From assembly GCA_021732605.1 (NCBI GenBank), contig JAKFUS010000054.1, forward strand, positions 1-43,774: a DNA stretch of 43,774 nt, read 5' to 3'. The notes beneath the pieces are model-generated. The model saw only the letters and a list, made by a program, of their open reading frames with translations, did not search any database and was not told where the DNA came from. Below, piece by piece: positions 9,081-17,405 of the stretch (positions are counted from its first letter, which is position 1; every line of letters starts with the position of its first letter). A program made the position numbers and the translations under genes. Origin of the DNA: Betaproteobacteria bacterium. GTDB taxonomy: Bacteria > Pseudomonadota > Gammaproteobacteria > Burkholderiales > SG8-41.

Positions 9081-9104
9081 GGCGGGGCATCGACGGTCCC
9101 CGCC
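9081..9104 (+). other. GC-rich hairpin in the leader of the DadA-like gene
   Basis: GGCGGGG at 9081-9087 pairs with CCCCGCC at 9098-9104 around a 10-nt loop. It lies 38 bp before the ATG at 9142 and has no following T tract, so a simple intrinsic terminator is unlikely. It could be a leader structure or chance in GC-rich DNA. Confidence 0.35.
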
Positions 9105-9141
9105 GCAGTTGTGTTGTAGCATCGGCAGCCATACAGCTTGA

Positions 9142-10428
9142 ATGGCACAGGATAATTCCGTAGTGAAAGAGATCACCATAGTTGGCGCAGGCATTGTCGG
9201 CATCGTGACCGCAATTTACCTGCAGCGTGAAGGACATCGGGTCACGGTGGTCGACCGTCAGGCCCCCGGCGAAGGCACTTCCTTCGGCAATGCCGGTTCG
9301 GTGGCGCCCGGTTCGATCATTCCCGTCGCCATGCCTGGCACGCTGAAGCAGGTGCCGAAGTGGCTCAGCGATCCGTTGGGGCCGCTGTCGCTGTCCTGGC
9401 GCCAATTGCCGTTCATGCTGCCCTGGTTCCTGCATTTTCAGCGTGCCTGCAATGCCGACCGGGTACGGCTTGGCGCAGCCATTCTGCGGTCGCTGAATGC
9501 GCCGGCCGTCGAGGCTTATGCCGACCTGCTGACTGCTGCCGGTGCGCCGGAGCTGCTGCGGCGTGAGGGCATGCTGCACGTCTACAAAACCGAAGCCGGG
9601 TTCAAGGCCAGTGCTTTTGGCCGCCAGTTGCGCACGGATAACGGCTGCGTGGTGGAACTGGTCGATGTCGACAAAATCCGCGAACTCGCGCCGGGACTCT
9701 CTGCCGGCTATCGCTGGGGCTTTAACCTGCCGGACAATGCGCATGTGCACAGCCCGCTGGGTGTGGTGCAGGCGCTGGCTGCGCATTTCAAAAACAACGG
9801 CGGCACACTCATTCGAGCGACCGTGACCGATATTCGCTGTGATGCTGGCGGTACTGTCAGGTTGCACACCGACGGCATGACCTTATCCACCGAGTGCGTG
9901 GTCATCGCGGCCGGTTATGCCTCCGCCAACCTTGCAGCAAAACTCGGCACCCGGGTGCCGCTGGCACCGGAGCGTGGTTACCACATCGAAATTCCAGGTG
10001 CCGCACTGGCACAGCACTGTCCGGTCACTGACGGCGAATCGCGTTTTGTCGCGACAACGATGGCGGGTGGTTTGAGGATTGCCGGCACCTCCGAATTCCA
10101 GGCCGCCGATGCGGCGCCGAACTGGGCCCGTGCCGCGGCACTGGCGACGCTGGCCGAAGGCATGTTCCCCGGCATCAAGGCAGTGAACTACAGCCGGTGG
10201 ATGGGCGTGCGTCCGTCAACGCCGGATTCCACGCCGATCATCGGCCGTTCAACACGGCACCAGCAAGTGGTGTTTGCCTTCGGCCACGGCCACTGGGGGC
10301 TGATGGCAGCGCCGGTCACCGGTCAACTGGTGGCTGACCTTGTGGCCGACCGCGTGCCGCGCATTGATATCTCGCCGTTCCGGCCGGAACGGTTCCGGTT
10401 TATTGGGTCTGGATCCCGGCCTGCTTGA
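9142..10428 (+). CDS. FAD-dependent D-amino-acid dehydrogenase-like oxidoreductase (DadA family)
   Basis: A 428-residue DAO/DadA-family flavoprotein that should oxidatively deaminate a D-amino acid or a related imino compound. The dinucleotide-binding motif is ITIVGAGIVG (11-20), followed by the typical DadA stretch GTSFGNAGSVAPGS. Near the C-terminus, GVRPSTPDSTPIIG and GHGHWGLMAAP complete the FAD-binding half. The length fits DadA (about 430). The 3' end overlaps by 29 bp the convergent Bug receptor at 10400-11359. The substrate cannot be read from the sequence; the neighbouring racemase-family protein would fit amino acid metabolism. Confidence 0.88.
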   Translation: MAQDNSVVKEITIVGAGIVGIVTAIYLQREGHRVTVVDRQAPGEGTSFGNAGSVAPGSIIPVAMPGTLKQVPKWLSDPLGPLSLSWRQLPFMLPWFLHFQRACNADRVRLGAAILRSLNAPAVEAYADLLTAAGAPELLRREGMLHVYKTEAGFKASAFGRQLRTDNGCVVELVDVDKIRELAPGLSAGYRWGFNLPDNAHVHSPLGVVQALAAHFKNNGGTLIRATVTDIRCDAGGTVRLHTDGMTLSTECVVIAAGYASANLAAKLGTRVPLAPERGYHIEIPGAALAQHCPVTDGESRFVATTMAGGLRIAGTSEFQAADAAPNWARAAALATLAEGMFPGIKAVNYSRWMGVRPSTPDSTPIIGRSTRHQQVVFAFGHGHWGLMAAPVTGQLVADLVADRVPRIDISPFRPERFRFIGSGSRPA

Positions 10429-11359
10429 CGATTTTTGCCCAGCGCGCCATTTCTGCTTTCTGGAACACATCAAACTCGGCACTGCTGTTGGCGACGGGTT
10501 CACCGCCCATGTCGATGATGCGCTGACGCACGTCCGGAAGATTGATGATGCGCACAATTTCTGTATTTAACCTTGAGACGATGGCCTGCGGCGTTTTTGC
10601 CGGTACCCAGATGCCATACCAGGAGCCGGTGACCATGTCCTTGTAGCCGGTCTCGACGAAGGTCGGCACGTCCGGCCATTGCGGCAGACGTTTTTGAGAG
10701 GTGATCGCGAGCGTGCGCAGACGACCGGCCTTGATGAATTCGCCGACGGCCGACGGACTGTTGAACATGAACTGGATCTGGCCGGTGATGACGTCGGTGA
10801 TGGCTTGTCCCTGTCCCTTGTAGGGGATGTGGACCATGTTGGTGCCGGTGACGGACTTCAGCAGTTCCGCGGTGAGGTGGGTGGAGGAGCCCGGGCCCGA
10901 GGAGCCAAAACTCATTTCGCCAGGGCGTGCCTTTGCAAGGGCAATGAATCCCTTGACGGTTTTGGCGGGCAGCGCCGGCGTGACCACCAGCATCAATGGC
11001 GAGGAAGACGCCACCGTGACCGGAATGAAATCACGGATCGGATCGTAGGCCATTTTGGAAAACAGACTCGGCACGATCACGTGTATCGATGCGTTGGCGA
11101 GCAGCATGTGGCCGTCGGGGGGACTTTTCGCCACCAGCTCCGCGCCGATCATGCCGCTGGCGCCAGCGCGGTTTTCCACGAGTACCGTCTGACCGAGTGC
11201 TTCGCCAAGTTTTTGCGCGATGATCCTTGCCGTGATGTCGACCGGGCCGCCGGGAGAAAAAGGCGCCATGATGCGCAGGGGTTTTGACGGATAGGTTTGA
11301 GCCAGCGCGGGCATTGCGAACACACTGGACATTGCAAGCAGCAAGGCGGTACGTAACAT
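10400..11359 (-). CDS. Bug/TctC-family periplasmic tricarboxylate-type substrate-binding protein
   Basis: A 319-residue exported receptor. The signal peptide spans about residues 1-20 (LLLAMSSVFAMPALAQ, cleavage after ALA). The mature protein begins YPSKPLRIMAPFSPGGPVDITAR, the hallmark of Bug receptors; PGGPVD forms the ligand loop for a carboxylate. GASGMIGAELVAKSPPDG and the later DVPTFVETGY are further family signatures. Bug proteins feed tripartite tricarboxylate transporters, but no TctA or TctB permease gene lies in the window, as is common for the many orphan Bug genes in Burkholderiales. It is divergent from the racemase-family gene at 11574, with a 214-bp shared upstream region. Confidence 0.93.
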   Translation of the reverse strand: MLRTALLLAMSSVFAMPALAQTYPSKPLRIMAPFSPGGPVDITARIIAQKLGEALGQTVLVENRAGASGMIGAELVAKSPPDGHMLLANASIHVIVPSLFSKMAYDPIRDFIPVTVASSSPLMLVVTPALPAKTVKGFIALAKARPGEMSFGSSGPGSSTHLTAELLKSVTGTNMVHIPYKGQGQAITDVITGQIQFMFNSPSAVGEFIKAGRLRTLAITSQKRLPQWPDVPTFVETGYKDMVTGSWYGIWVPAKTPQAIVSRLNTEIVRIINLPDVRQRIIDMGGEPVANSSAEFDVFQKAEMARWAKIVKQAGIQTQ

Positions 11360-11528
11360 CAGAGTCTCCCAATTTTGCGGACTGCATCACGAAGCATTCG
11401 CAATGATTATAGTCAGTTCTTCAGTCACAAAACTGATATTCACCAGAAAGCGGATGGGCACCAGAAAATTGCATGCGGACAGATTGAGTGCGTTTTGTTC
11501 GCCGGAAAGAGCACTGAAAGTTGGTGTG

Positions 11529-11534
11529 TATAAT
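11529..11534 (+). promoter_or_regulatory. Candidate -10 element before the racemase-family gene
   Basis: A perfect TATAAT lies 39 bp before the ATG at 11574. I found no good -35 at 16-18 bp spacing, so this may be activator-dependent. The following stretch (11532-11558) is an imperfect inverted repeat (AATCA to TGATT with inner CACT/AGTG) that could be an operator or a leader hairpin. Apart from this, the 214-bp divergent region 11360-11573 shows nothing I can name. Confidence 0.4.
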
Positions 11535-11573
11535 CATTTCACTTCATCAATAGTGATTCAGGAGCAGTTGGCA

Positions 11574-12332
11574 ATGGCAAGAAAGGGCTACGGCGGTAAA
11601 ACGATTTATGGCGCGCGCGTCGGCATTCTGATGCTGGACACCAAGTGGCCGCGCCCGCCCGGCGACACCGGCAATGCCTATACATGGCCGTTCCCGGTGC
11701 TCTACAAGGTGGTTCCCGGCGCGAGTGCGCGAGTCGTCATTCACGAGCAAGGCAAAGGCCTCGGCCCGGCATTTCTGAAGGCTGCCGAGGAGCTCGTCAA
11801 GGAGGGCGCCGATGGCATTACGACCACCGGCGGCTTTCTCGCGATTTTCCAGAAACAACTCGCAGCGCATGTCAACGTGCCGGTGGCCAGTTCATCGCTG
11901 TTCCAGATTCCAATGGTGCAACGCCTGCTGCCGCCCGGCAAACGCGTGGGGGTGTTGTCGGTGCACGGTGATCGTCTGACGGCAGAGCATTGGGATGCCG
12001 TCGGCGCGCCGCATGACACGCCGGTGATGGGCACCGAAGGCGGGCGCGAGTTCACGCGGGTGATGCTCGGAGACACCATCGACATGGATTACGAAATGGC
12101 GGAGCAGGACATCATGGAGGCGGGGGATGAGCTGCTGCGGCGTCATCCCGAAGTCGGTGCCATCGTCTGCGAGAACCACAACATGGCGCCTTACGCCGCG
12201 GCACTCAATGCGCGGCTGCGGATTCCGATTTACACCGTTTACACCTTTGTCACCTGGTTTCACTCCGGCCTGGCACCACGCGATTTCGGATTCCCCGGAT
12301 CGGCTACACCGGAAATGTGGCGCGAGCGTTAG
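11574..12332 (+). CDS. Aspartate/glutamate racemase-superfamily protein lacking both catalytic cysteines
   Basis: A 252-residue cytoplasmic protein with the fold signatures of the Asp/Glu/hydantoin racemase superfamily (VGILMLDTKWPRPPGD, PMVQRLLPPGKRVGVLS, GTEGGREF, EVGAIV..NMAPYAAAL). As I recall, relatives have one catalytic Cys in TSCGF and one in ECTN. Here these read TTGGF (Gly86) and ENHN (Asn201); the nearest Cys, C199, is two residues away. Simple two-cysteine racemisation is therefore unlikely, and it may be a decarboxylase- or isomerase-like enzyme or a binding protein. The frame stays open upstream to 11403, but ATG 11574 has GGAG at 11561-11564 and matches the family N-terminus. 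The SDR start follows 14 bp after its stop, so they form an operon. Confidence 0.85.
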   Translation: MARKGYGGKTIYGARVGILMLDTKWPRPPGDTGNAYTWPFPVLYKVVPGASARVVIHEQGKGLGPAFLKAAEELVKEGADGITTTGGFLAIFQKQLAAHVNVPVASSSLFQIPMVQRLLPPGKRVGVLSVHGDRLTAEHWDAVGAPHDTPVMGTEGGREFTRVMLGDTIDMDYEMAEQDIMEAGDELLRRHPEVGAIVCENHNMAPYAAALNARLRIPIYTVYTFVTWFHSGLAPRDFGFPGSATPEMWRER

Positions 12333-12346
12333 AGCCTGCCCTAACC

Positions 12347-13120
12347 ATGGAGCTGGGGCTACGCGGCAAGGTCGCGGCGATCACCGGTGGCAGTGAGGGC
12401 ATAGGCCGGGCCACTGCAATCCGGTTTGTCCATGAGGGCGTCAAGCTCGCACTGTGCGCGCGCCGCAGCGAAGTACTCAACGCGTTTGCTGAAGAATTGC
12501 GCGCCCTGGGTGGTGAAGTGTTGGCGCTGACGGTGGATGCTTCACTACCCGGCGAGATGGAGCGTTTCATCGCTGAAACCGTGCGCCACTATGGCCGCAT
12601 CGACATCCTGGTCAACAATGCCGGCAGTACGGCGCAGGGCCCGTTCCTGAAAGCCGGGGACCCAGTCTGGAAATACGACCTCAGTGTCAAACTGATGGCG
12701 CAGGTGCGTGCCGCCCGCGCCGCGATTCCGCATATGAAAAAACAGGGCGACGGACGCATCATCAATATCAGCATGGCCGGTGCCAAGCAGCCGCATGCGG
12801 CCTCGTTTCCGACCAGTGTCAGTCGCGCCGCCGGTCTGGCATTCACCAAGGGGCTGTCCCAGGAAGTGGCGGGCGACGGCATACGCGTCAACGCGATCGG
12901 CCTCGGCTGGATCAAATCCCGGCAGCAGGAGCGACGTGCTGAAATCGCCGGACTGACCCTTGAAGGGCATTACAAAAAACTGAGTCCCAATGTTCCCCTG
13001 GGCCGTCTGGGTGAGCCCGATGAAGTCGCTGCGGTCATTGTGTTTCTGGCGTCAGACGCGGCGGGTTATGTCACCGGCACCTGTGTCAATGTCGACGGTG
13101 GTCATTCAGGTGTGTTGTAG
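12347..13120 (+). CDS. Short-chain dehydrogenase/reductase (SDR) with altered catalytic tetrad
   Basis: A 257-residue classical-length SDR. The cofactor motif TGGSEGIG (13-20) and NNAGS (90-94) are intact, as are the C-terminal SDR strands (ASDAAGYVTGTCVNVDGGHSG). An Arg near the end of strand 2 (CARRSE) suggests NADP(H) preference. The catalytic YxxxK is replaced by T156-S-V-S-R160: Tyr becomes Thr and Lys becomes Arg, verified at the codon level (ACC AGT GTC AGT CGC). Ordinary SDR acid-base catalysis is therefore doubtful. A GTG start at 12317 is possible, but ATG 12347 fits the family start (MELGLRGKVAAITGG). It lies 14 bp after the racemase-family gene and is co-directional with it. Confidence 0.9.
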   Translation: MELGLRGKVAAITGGSEGIGRATAIRFVHEGVKLALCARRSEVLNAFAEELRALGGEVLALTVDASLPGEMERFIAETVRHYGRIDILVNNAGSTAQGPFLKAGDPVWKYDLSVKLMAQVRAARAAIPHMKKQGDGRIINISMAGAKQPHAASFPTSVSRAAGLAFTKGLSQEVAGDGIRVNAIGLGWIKSRQQERRAEIAGLTLEGHYKKLSPNVPLGRLGEPDEVAAVIVFLASDAAGYVTGTCVNVDGGHSGVL

Positions 13121-13808
13121 CCGTCTGCAGGCCGCGCGCCGCCTGCTGGCGTGTGGCTTTGCCGTGTTCTGTTTTGGCTGCACGCCGCAGCAGATGCTGC
13201 TGAATGCGCTGATTCCCGATGGCACGACCTCGATGCTGTTGTCGCATTTGCAGACCGTCGAAGACGGCAACCGCCGGCGCGTCATCGACATGGAACAGAA
13301 GGGCGACTGGGTCGGGCTCAGCCGGTTCGCCGACAGCAATATCGCCACCGACCCCTTCAGCCCCGAATGGCGGATGATCGGCGGTTATGCGCAGTTGCAG
13401 TTGCGTGATTATCCCAAGGCCATGGCTTATTTCGGCGAAATGATCCGTATCTCACCGGACGATGCCACGGGGTATCACTTTCTCGCCGAAACCCAGCGTG
13501 CCGCGGGTCAGCCAGAGCGTGCGGTGACCACGCTGGAACGCGCGCTGCTGGTGGTGCGCGAATCGCCGCTGACCCATCAATTGCTGGGCGAGGCGTACGG
13601 CGACCTGGGGCGTTTCCGTCCGGCTGCCGAATCTTACAAGCGCGCGCTGGCGCTGGATCCGATGATGGCTGATGCCTGGTTCGGCATGGGGCGCGCGTCC
13701 CTGCAATTGGGGCGCGCTGCGGATGCGCGGGATGCGCTGACGGAATTGGAGCGCTTGCGCTCGCCGCGTGCGACGGATTTGCGCACGCTGATTGCGAAAC
13801 AGCAGTAA
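13089..13808 (+). CDS. TPR-repeat protein, probable lipoprotein or exported protein
   Basis: About 239 residues if started at ATG 13089, which overlaps the SDR 3' end by 32 bp; GTG codons at 13101 and 13110 are alternatives. The N-terminus has two arginines and a hydrophobic run (RRLLACGFAVFCFGC) ending at C31. It resembles a lipoprotein signal, but the residues before the Cys are a poor lipobox. Residues from about 100 to 235 hold three or more tetratricopeptide repeats (YPKAMAYFGEMIRISPDD, PERAVTTLERALLV, FRPAAESYKRALALDP, AADARDALTELERL). TPR domains mediate protein contacts; no partner can be read from context. It is convergent with the CocE hydrolase gene, with only 4 bp between the stops. 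Confidence 0.75.
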   Translation: MSTVVIQVCCSRLQAARRLLACGFAVFCFGCTPQQMLLNALIPDGTTSMLLSHLQTVEDGNRRRVIDMEQKGDWVGLSRFADSNIATDPFSPEWRMIGGYAQLQLRDYPKAMAYFGEMIRISPDDATGYHFLAETQRAAGQPERAVTTLERALLVVRESPLTHQLLGEAYGDLGRFRPAAESYKRALALDPMMADAWFGMGRASLQLGRAADARDALTELERLRSPRATDLRTLIAKQQ

Positions 13809-13812
13809 AGAT

Positions 13813-15570
13813 TCAGCGTGCGGGGATTACCGGCAGTAGCAGCGTGGATGGCTGCTCGGGTCCGATGTGCAGTGTGACCTTGCCGCCGAATATTGCCGGT
13901 GGCCTGTCGGTTTCATCGTCGTGTTCAAAGGGACCGCAGCCGCGCATTGGATGTTTCATGTTCGACAGCGTGGTTGCCGCGCCATCCCAGACATAGTCCT
14001 TGCCGCGGATGGTCAGTGCGACGCGGTAGCCTTTGGGCACAACGATGCAGGTCGGCCAGATTTCAATGTCCAGCGTATACACGGTGTCCGGTGTCAGCAG
14101 TTGTTTCTCGTCGTGGGTATGCCACGGCCGGTACGGCAGTGAGCGCGCAGCATCGAGTTTACGGTGCGACGCGCGCAGCCAGCCCTGACTGACAGGAGTG
14201 TGCGGATCAAGCGCACCCTGGAATACCACTTCTTTGTTTTCCGGATCAAATACCCGCAGCACCACGAACAGATCGGCATCGACGGTCGATGAGGACATAA
14301 ACAGGCGCAGCGCTGACGGGCCGGTGATCTCCGTGTCCTCGGACATCGGCGGCGTGCTGAAGGTGACGCCGTCGCCCATGGCGTCGTAGCTTAAGGTCTG
14401 TGCCGTAGTCACCGGCGTTGGCGACAAGGCCATGTTGCGTGGATCCAGATGCAGGGTCGTCCAGCGCGTGCGCGCCAGCGGCCATTCCTGTTCATGGCGC
14501 TCGACAAAACGCTCTTTGCCGTTTTGCGGCACATGCCGCACCTGCAGCAGCACGCGTGCTTGCTGCACCCAGCCGGTGTTCTCGCCCTTGAGGAAATGTC
14601 CGAAGAATTTTTTCTGCAGATTGACGCCGTAGTCGGTGTAGAACGGCGCCCAGTGCGAACCGCCGTGGACTTCCAGCCATTTGTCGCGCGATGCAGCACG
14701 CAGGAAACCTTCGAAGTTGCCGCGGGAATGCAGGCCGAGCCCGCCCCAGTTCGCGGCCGACAGCAGCGGCACCGTGACCTTGGCCAGATCCGGCGTGCGT
14801 TCGCGGTAGTACCCGTCTTCCATTTCGCGCGCCGAAATTTCCTGCCACATGTTTTCGCGATTGGCGGCGAGTTCGGCTTCACTCAGGGTTTCCGGGCCAC
14901 ACACCAGTTCACCGGTGATGAGGTTGCGTGCGCCGCGTTCGCCGACACCGTGCTGCACGGTCTTGACCTGCATGTCCTGCCAGTTTTTGCGAAACACGCA
15001 GACAATGCCGCCGTGGCGGTTGCCGTCGCGGTAAGAGTCCGACCAGCCTTCCCACACGCAGATCGCAGCGAGATGCGGCGGTTGTGCGGCCGCGGCGCGC
15101 CATTGGTTGGAAGCGTAATAGGAAATGCCGTTCAGCCCGACCTTGCCGCTGCACCAAGGCTGCGCGGCTGCCCATTCGACGCAGTGATAAATATCCTGCG
15201 TTTCACGCGTGTTGTTATGACGCAGAAAACCGGGCGAACGGCCGGCGCCGCGCGAATCGACGCGAATCACCGCGTAACCGTCAGGCACCCACTTTTCCGG
15301 ATCAACGACTTCCCAGTTGGCGTAACGGTTGCTGGTGTTGGCGACGGCGTCGGGATTGTCGCGGCACATGATCTCCCACGCGGTTTTATAACCTTCCTGG
15401 AAGGCGAGACCCTTGCCGTAGGGGCCGTAGGAGAGCAGCGCGGGATAACGACCCGGGGTCGCTGGCAGGAATACATCGGCGCGCAGCACCAGACCGTCGT
15501 TCATGGTGACCGGAACATCCCAGGCGATGCGCATGTCGTCGCGTGATTCGGTTTTTAAGTCCTCTGACAT
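13813..15570 (-). CDS. CocE/NonD-family alpha/beta hydrolase (X-Pro dipeptidyl-peptidase S15 type)
   Basis: A 585-residue hydrolase with no signal peptide. The N-terminal alpha/beta domain carries VPVTMNDGLVLRADVFLP, SRGAGRSPG and the nucleophile elbow GLNGISYYA with S150. The C-terminal half (from about residue 370) is the beta-sandwich typical of CocE and S15 enzymes (GPSALRLFMSSSTVDADLFVVL). Family members cleave esters or amides, including cocaine-type esters and acyl-peptides; the substrate here is unknown. It sits in the same orientation as suhB, 30 bp downstream of the SuhB stop, so they may share a transcript. Confidence 0.9.
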   Translation of the reverse strand: MSEDLKTESRDDMRIAWDVPVTMNDGLVLRADVFLPATPGRYPALLSYGPYGKGLAFQEGYKTAWEIMCRDNPDAVANTSNRYANWEVVDPEKWVPDGYAVIRVDSRGAGRSPGFLRHNNTRETQDIYHCVEWAAAQPWCSGKVGLNGISYYASNQWRAAAAQPPHLAAICVWEGWSDSYRDGNRHGGIVCVFRKNWQDMQVKTVQHGVGERGARNLITGELVCGPETLSEAELAANRENMWQEISAREMEDGYYRERTPDLAKVTVPLLSAANWGGLGLHSRGNFEGFLRAASRDKWLEVHGGSHWAPFYTDYGVNLQKKFFGHFLKGENTGWVQQARVLLQVRHVPQNGKERFVERHEQEWPLARTRWTTLHLDPRNMALSPTPVTTAQTLSYDAMGDGVTFSTPPMSEDTEITGPSALRLFMSSSTVDADLFVVLRVFDPENKEVVFQGALDPHTPVSQGWLRASHRKLDAARSLPYRPWHTHDEKQLLTPDTVYTLDIEIWPTCIVVPKGYRVALTIRGKDYVWDGAATTLSNMKHPMRGCGPFEHDDETDRPPAIFGGKVTLHIGPEQPSTLLLPVIPAR

Positions 15571-15600
15571 GCGCGAACTCCCGGGAATGATATCGGTGGA

Positions 15601-16401
15601 TCAGGCTTTCTTCAGCGCCGGTGTCAGATGCGGCGCCAGCAGCGGCAGCAGTTGCGCAAACACTTTTGGCGCACCGGCGACGATGTTGCCGCTGTCGAGG
15701 TAATGGTCGTTGCCCTGCAGGTCGCCGACCAGGCCGCCGGCTTCGGTGATCAGCAGCGCGCCGGCGGCAATGTCCCACTTGCTCAGACCGATCTCCCAGA
15801 AAGCGTCGAGGCGCCCGGCGGCGACGTAGGCAAGATCAAGGGAGGCTGCACCCGGGCGACGAATCCCGGCAGTGTGTTTGATGACGTCGCGCATCATGCC
15901 GAGGTAGGCCTCGAGATGATCGAGTTGGCGGTACGGGAAACCGGTGCCGATCAGGCAAGGTTTCAAATGATCGCGCTTGCTCACACGGAGCCGGGATTCG
16001 TTGAGAAAGGCGCCGCGACCCCGGGTTGCCGTGTACAGGTCATTGCGGATCGGGTCGTAGACCACGGCCTGGGTGATGATGCCTTTGTGGGAAAGCGCGA
16101 TCGACACCGCGTACTGCGGAAAACCGTGCAGGAAGTTGGTGGTGCCGTCGAGCGGATCGATGATCCACTGGAATTCGGAAGTGCCGGAGGCGCCGGACTC
16201 CTCTGCTAAAATCGCATGCGTCGGATAGGCTTCGCGCAGCGTGCGGATGATCGCCTGTTCGGCTTCGCGGTCCACTTCGGTGACAAAATCATTTGCGGCC
16301 TTTTCCCTGGCAACGATGACATCCAGATTGCGCCCTGCACGGACGATGATGCCGCCGGCGCGGCGCGCGGCCTTGACCGCAATAGTGAGCATGGGATGCA
16401 T
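15601..16401 (-). CDS. suhB: Inositol-1-monophosphatase family protein SuhB
   Basis: A 266-residue lithium-sensitive phosphatase family member. The metal-site motifs are present: AEESG near residue 67, [10 protein letters not shown] (81-90) with both aspartates, and [15 protein letters not shown] near residue 215. In enterobacteria SuhB also acts as an accessory factor in ribosomal RNA transcription antitermination. The frame continues upstream to 16467, but the extra N-terminus derives from a low-complexity intergenic stretch. The ATG at 16401 ([17 protein letters not shown]) is the family start. It is divergent from trmJ. Confidence 0.94.
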   Translation of the reverse strand: MHPMLTIAVKAARRAGGIIVRAGRNLDVIVAREKAANDFVTEVDREAEQAIIRTLREAYPTHAILAEESGASGTSEFQWIIDPLDGTTNFLHGFPQYAVSIALSHKGIITQAVVYDPIRNDLYTATRGRGAFLNESRLRVSKRDHLKPCLIGTGFPYRQLDHLEAYLGMMRDVIKHTAGIRRPGAASLDLAYVAAGRLDAFWEIGLSKWDIAAGALLITEAGGLVGDLQGNDHYLDSGNIVAGAPKVFAQLLPLLAPHLTPALKKA

Positions 16402-16555
16402 GATGGTCAGCGATTTAAAGTGGGCAGTGATCAGTAAAGAGCGGGTAATGTGCAAACAGCAGTGCAAACCAGCAGAGCAAACCGCTGAGCAATCTGCAGT
16501 CTGATGCAGATCCAGGAATATTTTCCGAGGCCGGCATGACCGGACGGTATTTTAC

Positions 16556-17296
16556 GTGAACACCACAGACCCGCTCAAAAATATTCGTATCGTGCTCTGC
16601 GGCACCGCGCATCCGGGCAACATCGGCGGCGCGGCGCGCGCCATGCGCACCATGGGTATCACCGACCTCGCGCTGGTCAATCCGCAGCGTTATCCCGATC
16701 CGCAGGCGGTGTGGCTGGCGGCGGGCGCCACCGATGTGCTGGAGGCCGCGCGGGTGTGCACGAGTCTCGGCGAAGCGCTGTCCGGTGTGGCGTTCGCGGT
16801 GGCGTGTTCGGCGCGTCGGCGCGATGTCGCGGTGCCGATGGTTGATGCGCGCACTGCGGCAGGGCAGGTGGTGGCGATTGCGCAGGAGCGTCCGGTGGCG
16901 CTGGTGTTCGGCAACGAAACCTCGGGTCTCAGCAATGATGAAGTCGGCTGCTGCGGACTGCTGGCGAGTATTCCGGTCAATCCGGATTTTTCATCGCTGA
17001 ACGTGGCAGCTGCCGTGCAAGTGTTTTGTTATGAGTTGCGCATGGCTTGCGGTGCGGGGCTGCAGCCGGACAAGGCGCAGGAACTGGCGACCCATGACGA
17101 GGTGGAGGCTTTTTACGACCACCTTGAACGCACCATCACTGAAACCGGCTTTTTGAATCCTGCGCATCCGCGCAAGTTGATGTATCGCTTGCGCCGGATG
17201 TTCGCCCGCACCCGCCTGCAGGTGGAGGAGGTCAATATCCTGCGCGGCATTCTCAGCAGCCTGATAACGCGCAAGGGGCCGCGCAAAGGTGAATGA
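16556..17296 (+). CDS. trmJ: tRNA (cytidine/uridine-32-2'-O)-methyltransferase TrmJ
   Basis: A 246-residue SPOUT-class RNA methyltransferase. The N-terminal domain has IRIVLCGTAHPGNIGGAARAM (about 10-30), the trefoil-knot SAM site includes LVFGNETSGLSNDEV, and IPVNPDFSSLNVAAAVQV completes the fold. The C-terminal part (MYRLRRMFARTRLQVEEVNILRGIL) is typical of TrmJ. The start is a GTG at 16556. It lies immediately upstream of the cysE regulatory region, in the same direction as the Fe-S operon. A trmJ, cysE, iscR order is, as I recall, also seen in other proteobacteria. Confidence 0.93.
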   Translation: MNTTDPLKNIRIVLCGTAHPGNIGGAARAMRTMGITDLALVNPQRYPDPQAVWLAAGATDVLEAARVCTSLGEALSGVAFAVACSARRRDVAVPMVDARTAAGQVVAIAQERPVALVFGNETSGLSNDEVGCCGLLASIPVNPDFSSLNVAAAVQVFCYELRMACGAGLQPDKAQELATHDEVEAFYDHLERTITETGFLNPAHPRKLMYRLRRMFARTRLQVEEVNILRGILSSLITRKGPRKGE

Positions 17297-17310
17297 ACAC
17301 CAGATTGTCG

Positions 17311-17330
17311 ATATAAACAATTGTTTATAT
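17311..17330. promoter_or_regulatory. Perfect 20-bp palindrome upstream of cysE
   Basis: ATATAAACAA followed directly by TTGTTTATAT is a perfect 20-bp palindrome, 76 bp before the cysE ATG. A near copy, identical at 17 of 20 positions, lies before iscR at 18218-18237. The sequence is far more AT-rich than its surroundings and looks like a dimeric regulator operator. It does not match the IscR type 1 or type 2 consensus. There is no T tract after it. Confidence 0.6.
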
Positions 17331-17351
17331 TGGGTTATTCCACTTCGCTTT

Positions 17352-17376
17352 ATTCTTGATTAAAATAGTCGGTCAT
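17352..17376 (+). promoter_or_regulatory. Candidate IscR type-1 binding site upstream of cysE
   Basis: This 25-bp stretch begins ATTCTTGATT, continues AAAAT and ends AGTCGGTCAT. It matches 21 of 25 positions of the E. coli IscR type-1 consensus as I remember it (half-sites ATASYYGACT and AGTCRRSTAT around a degenerate core). A TAAAAT at 17361-17366 could be a -10, in which case Fe-S-loaded IscR would repress cysE. No convincing -35 is present. Confidence 0.6.
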
Positions 17377-17405
17377 CATGGCCGCTAACCCATCAGGCAA
17401 CGCTA

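Noticed and set aside
8995-9867. 290-codon - strand frame opposite the DadA-like gene
   Set aside because: Shadow of the oxidoreductase; composition is His/Gln/Arg-rich without domain features.
11403-11573. Extended N-terminus of the racemase-family protein
   Set aside because: The extra 57 codons have no family similarity, include the -10-like element, and lack a ribosome-binding site; ATG 11574 has GGAG at good spacing.
14449-15546. 365-codon + strand frame opposite the CocE-type hydrolase
   Set aside because: The hydrolase strand has the catalytic Ser and both domains; the + frame is antisense noise.
16415-16450. CAGTGATCAGTAAAGAGC-like sequence between suhB and trmJ
   Set aside because: It resembles a fragment of another dispersed intergenic repeat, but a single short copy cannot support an annotation.
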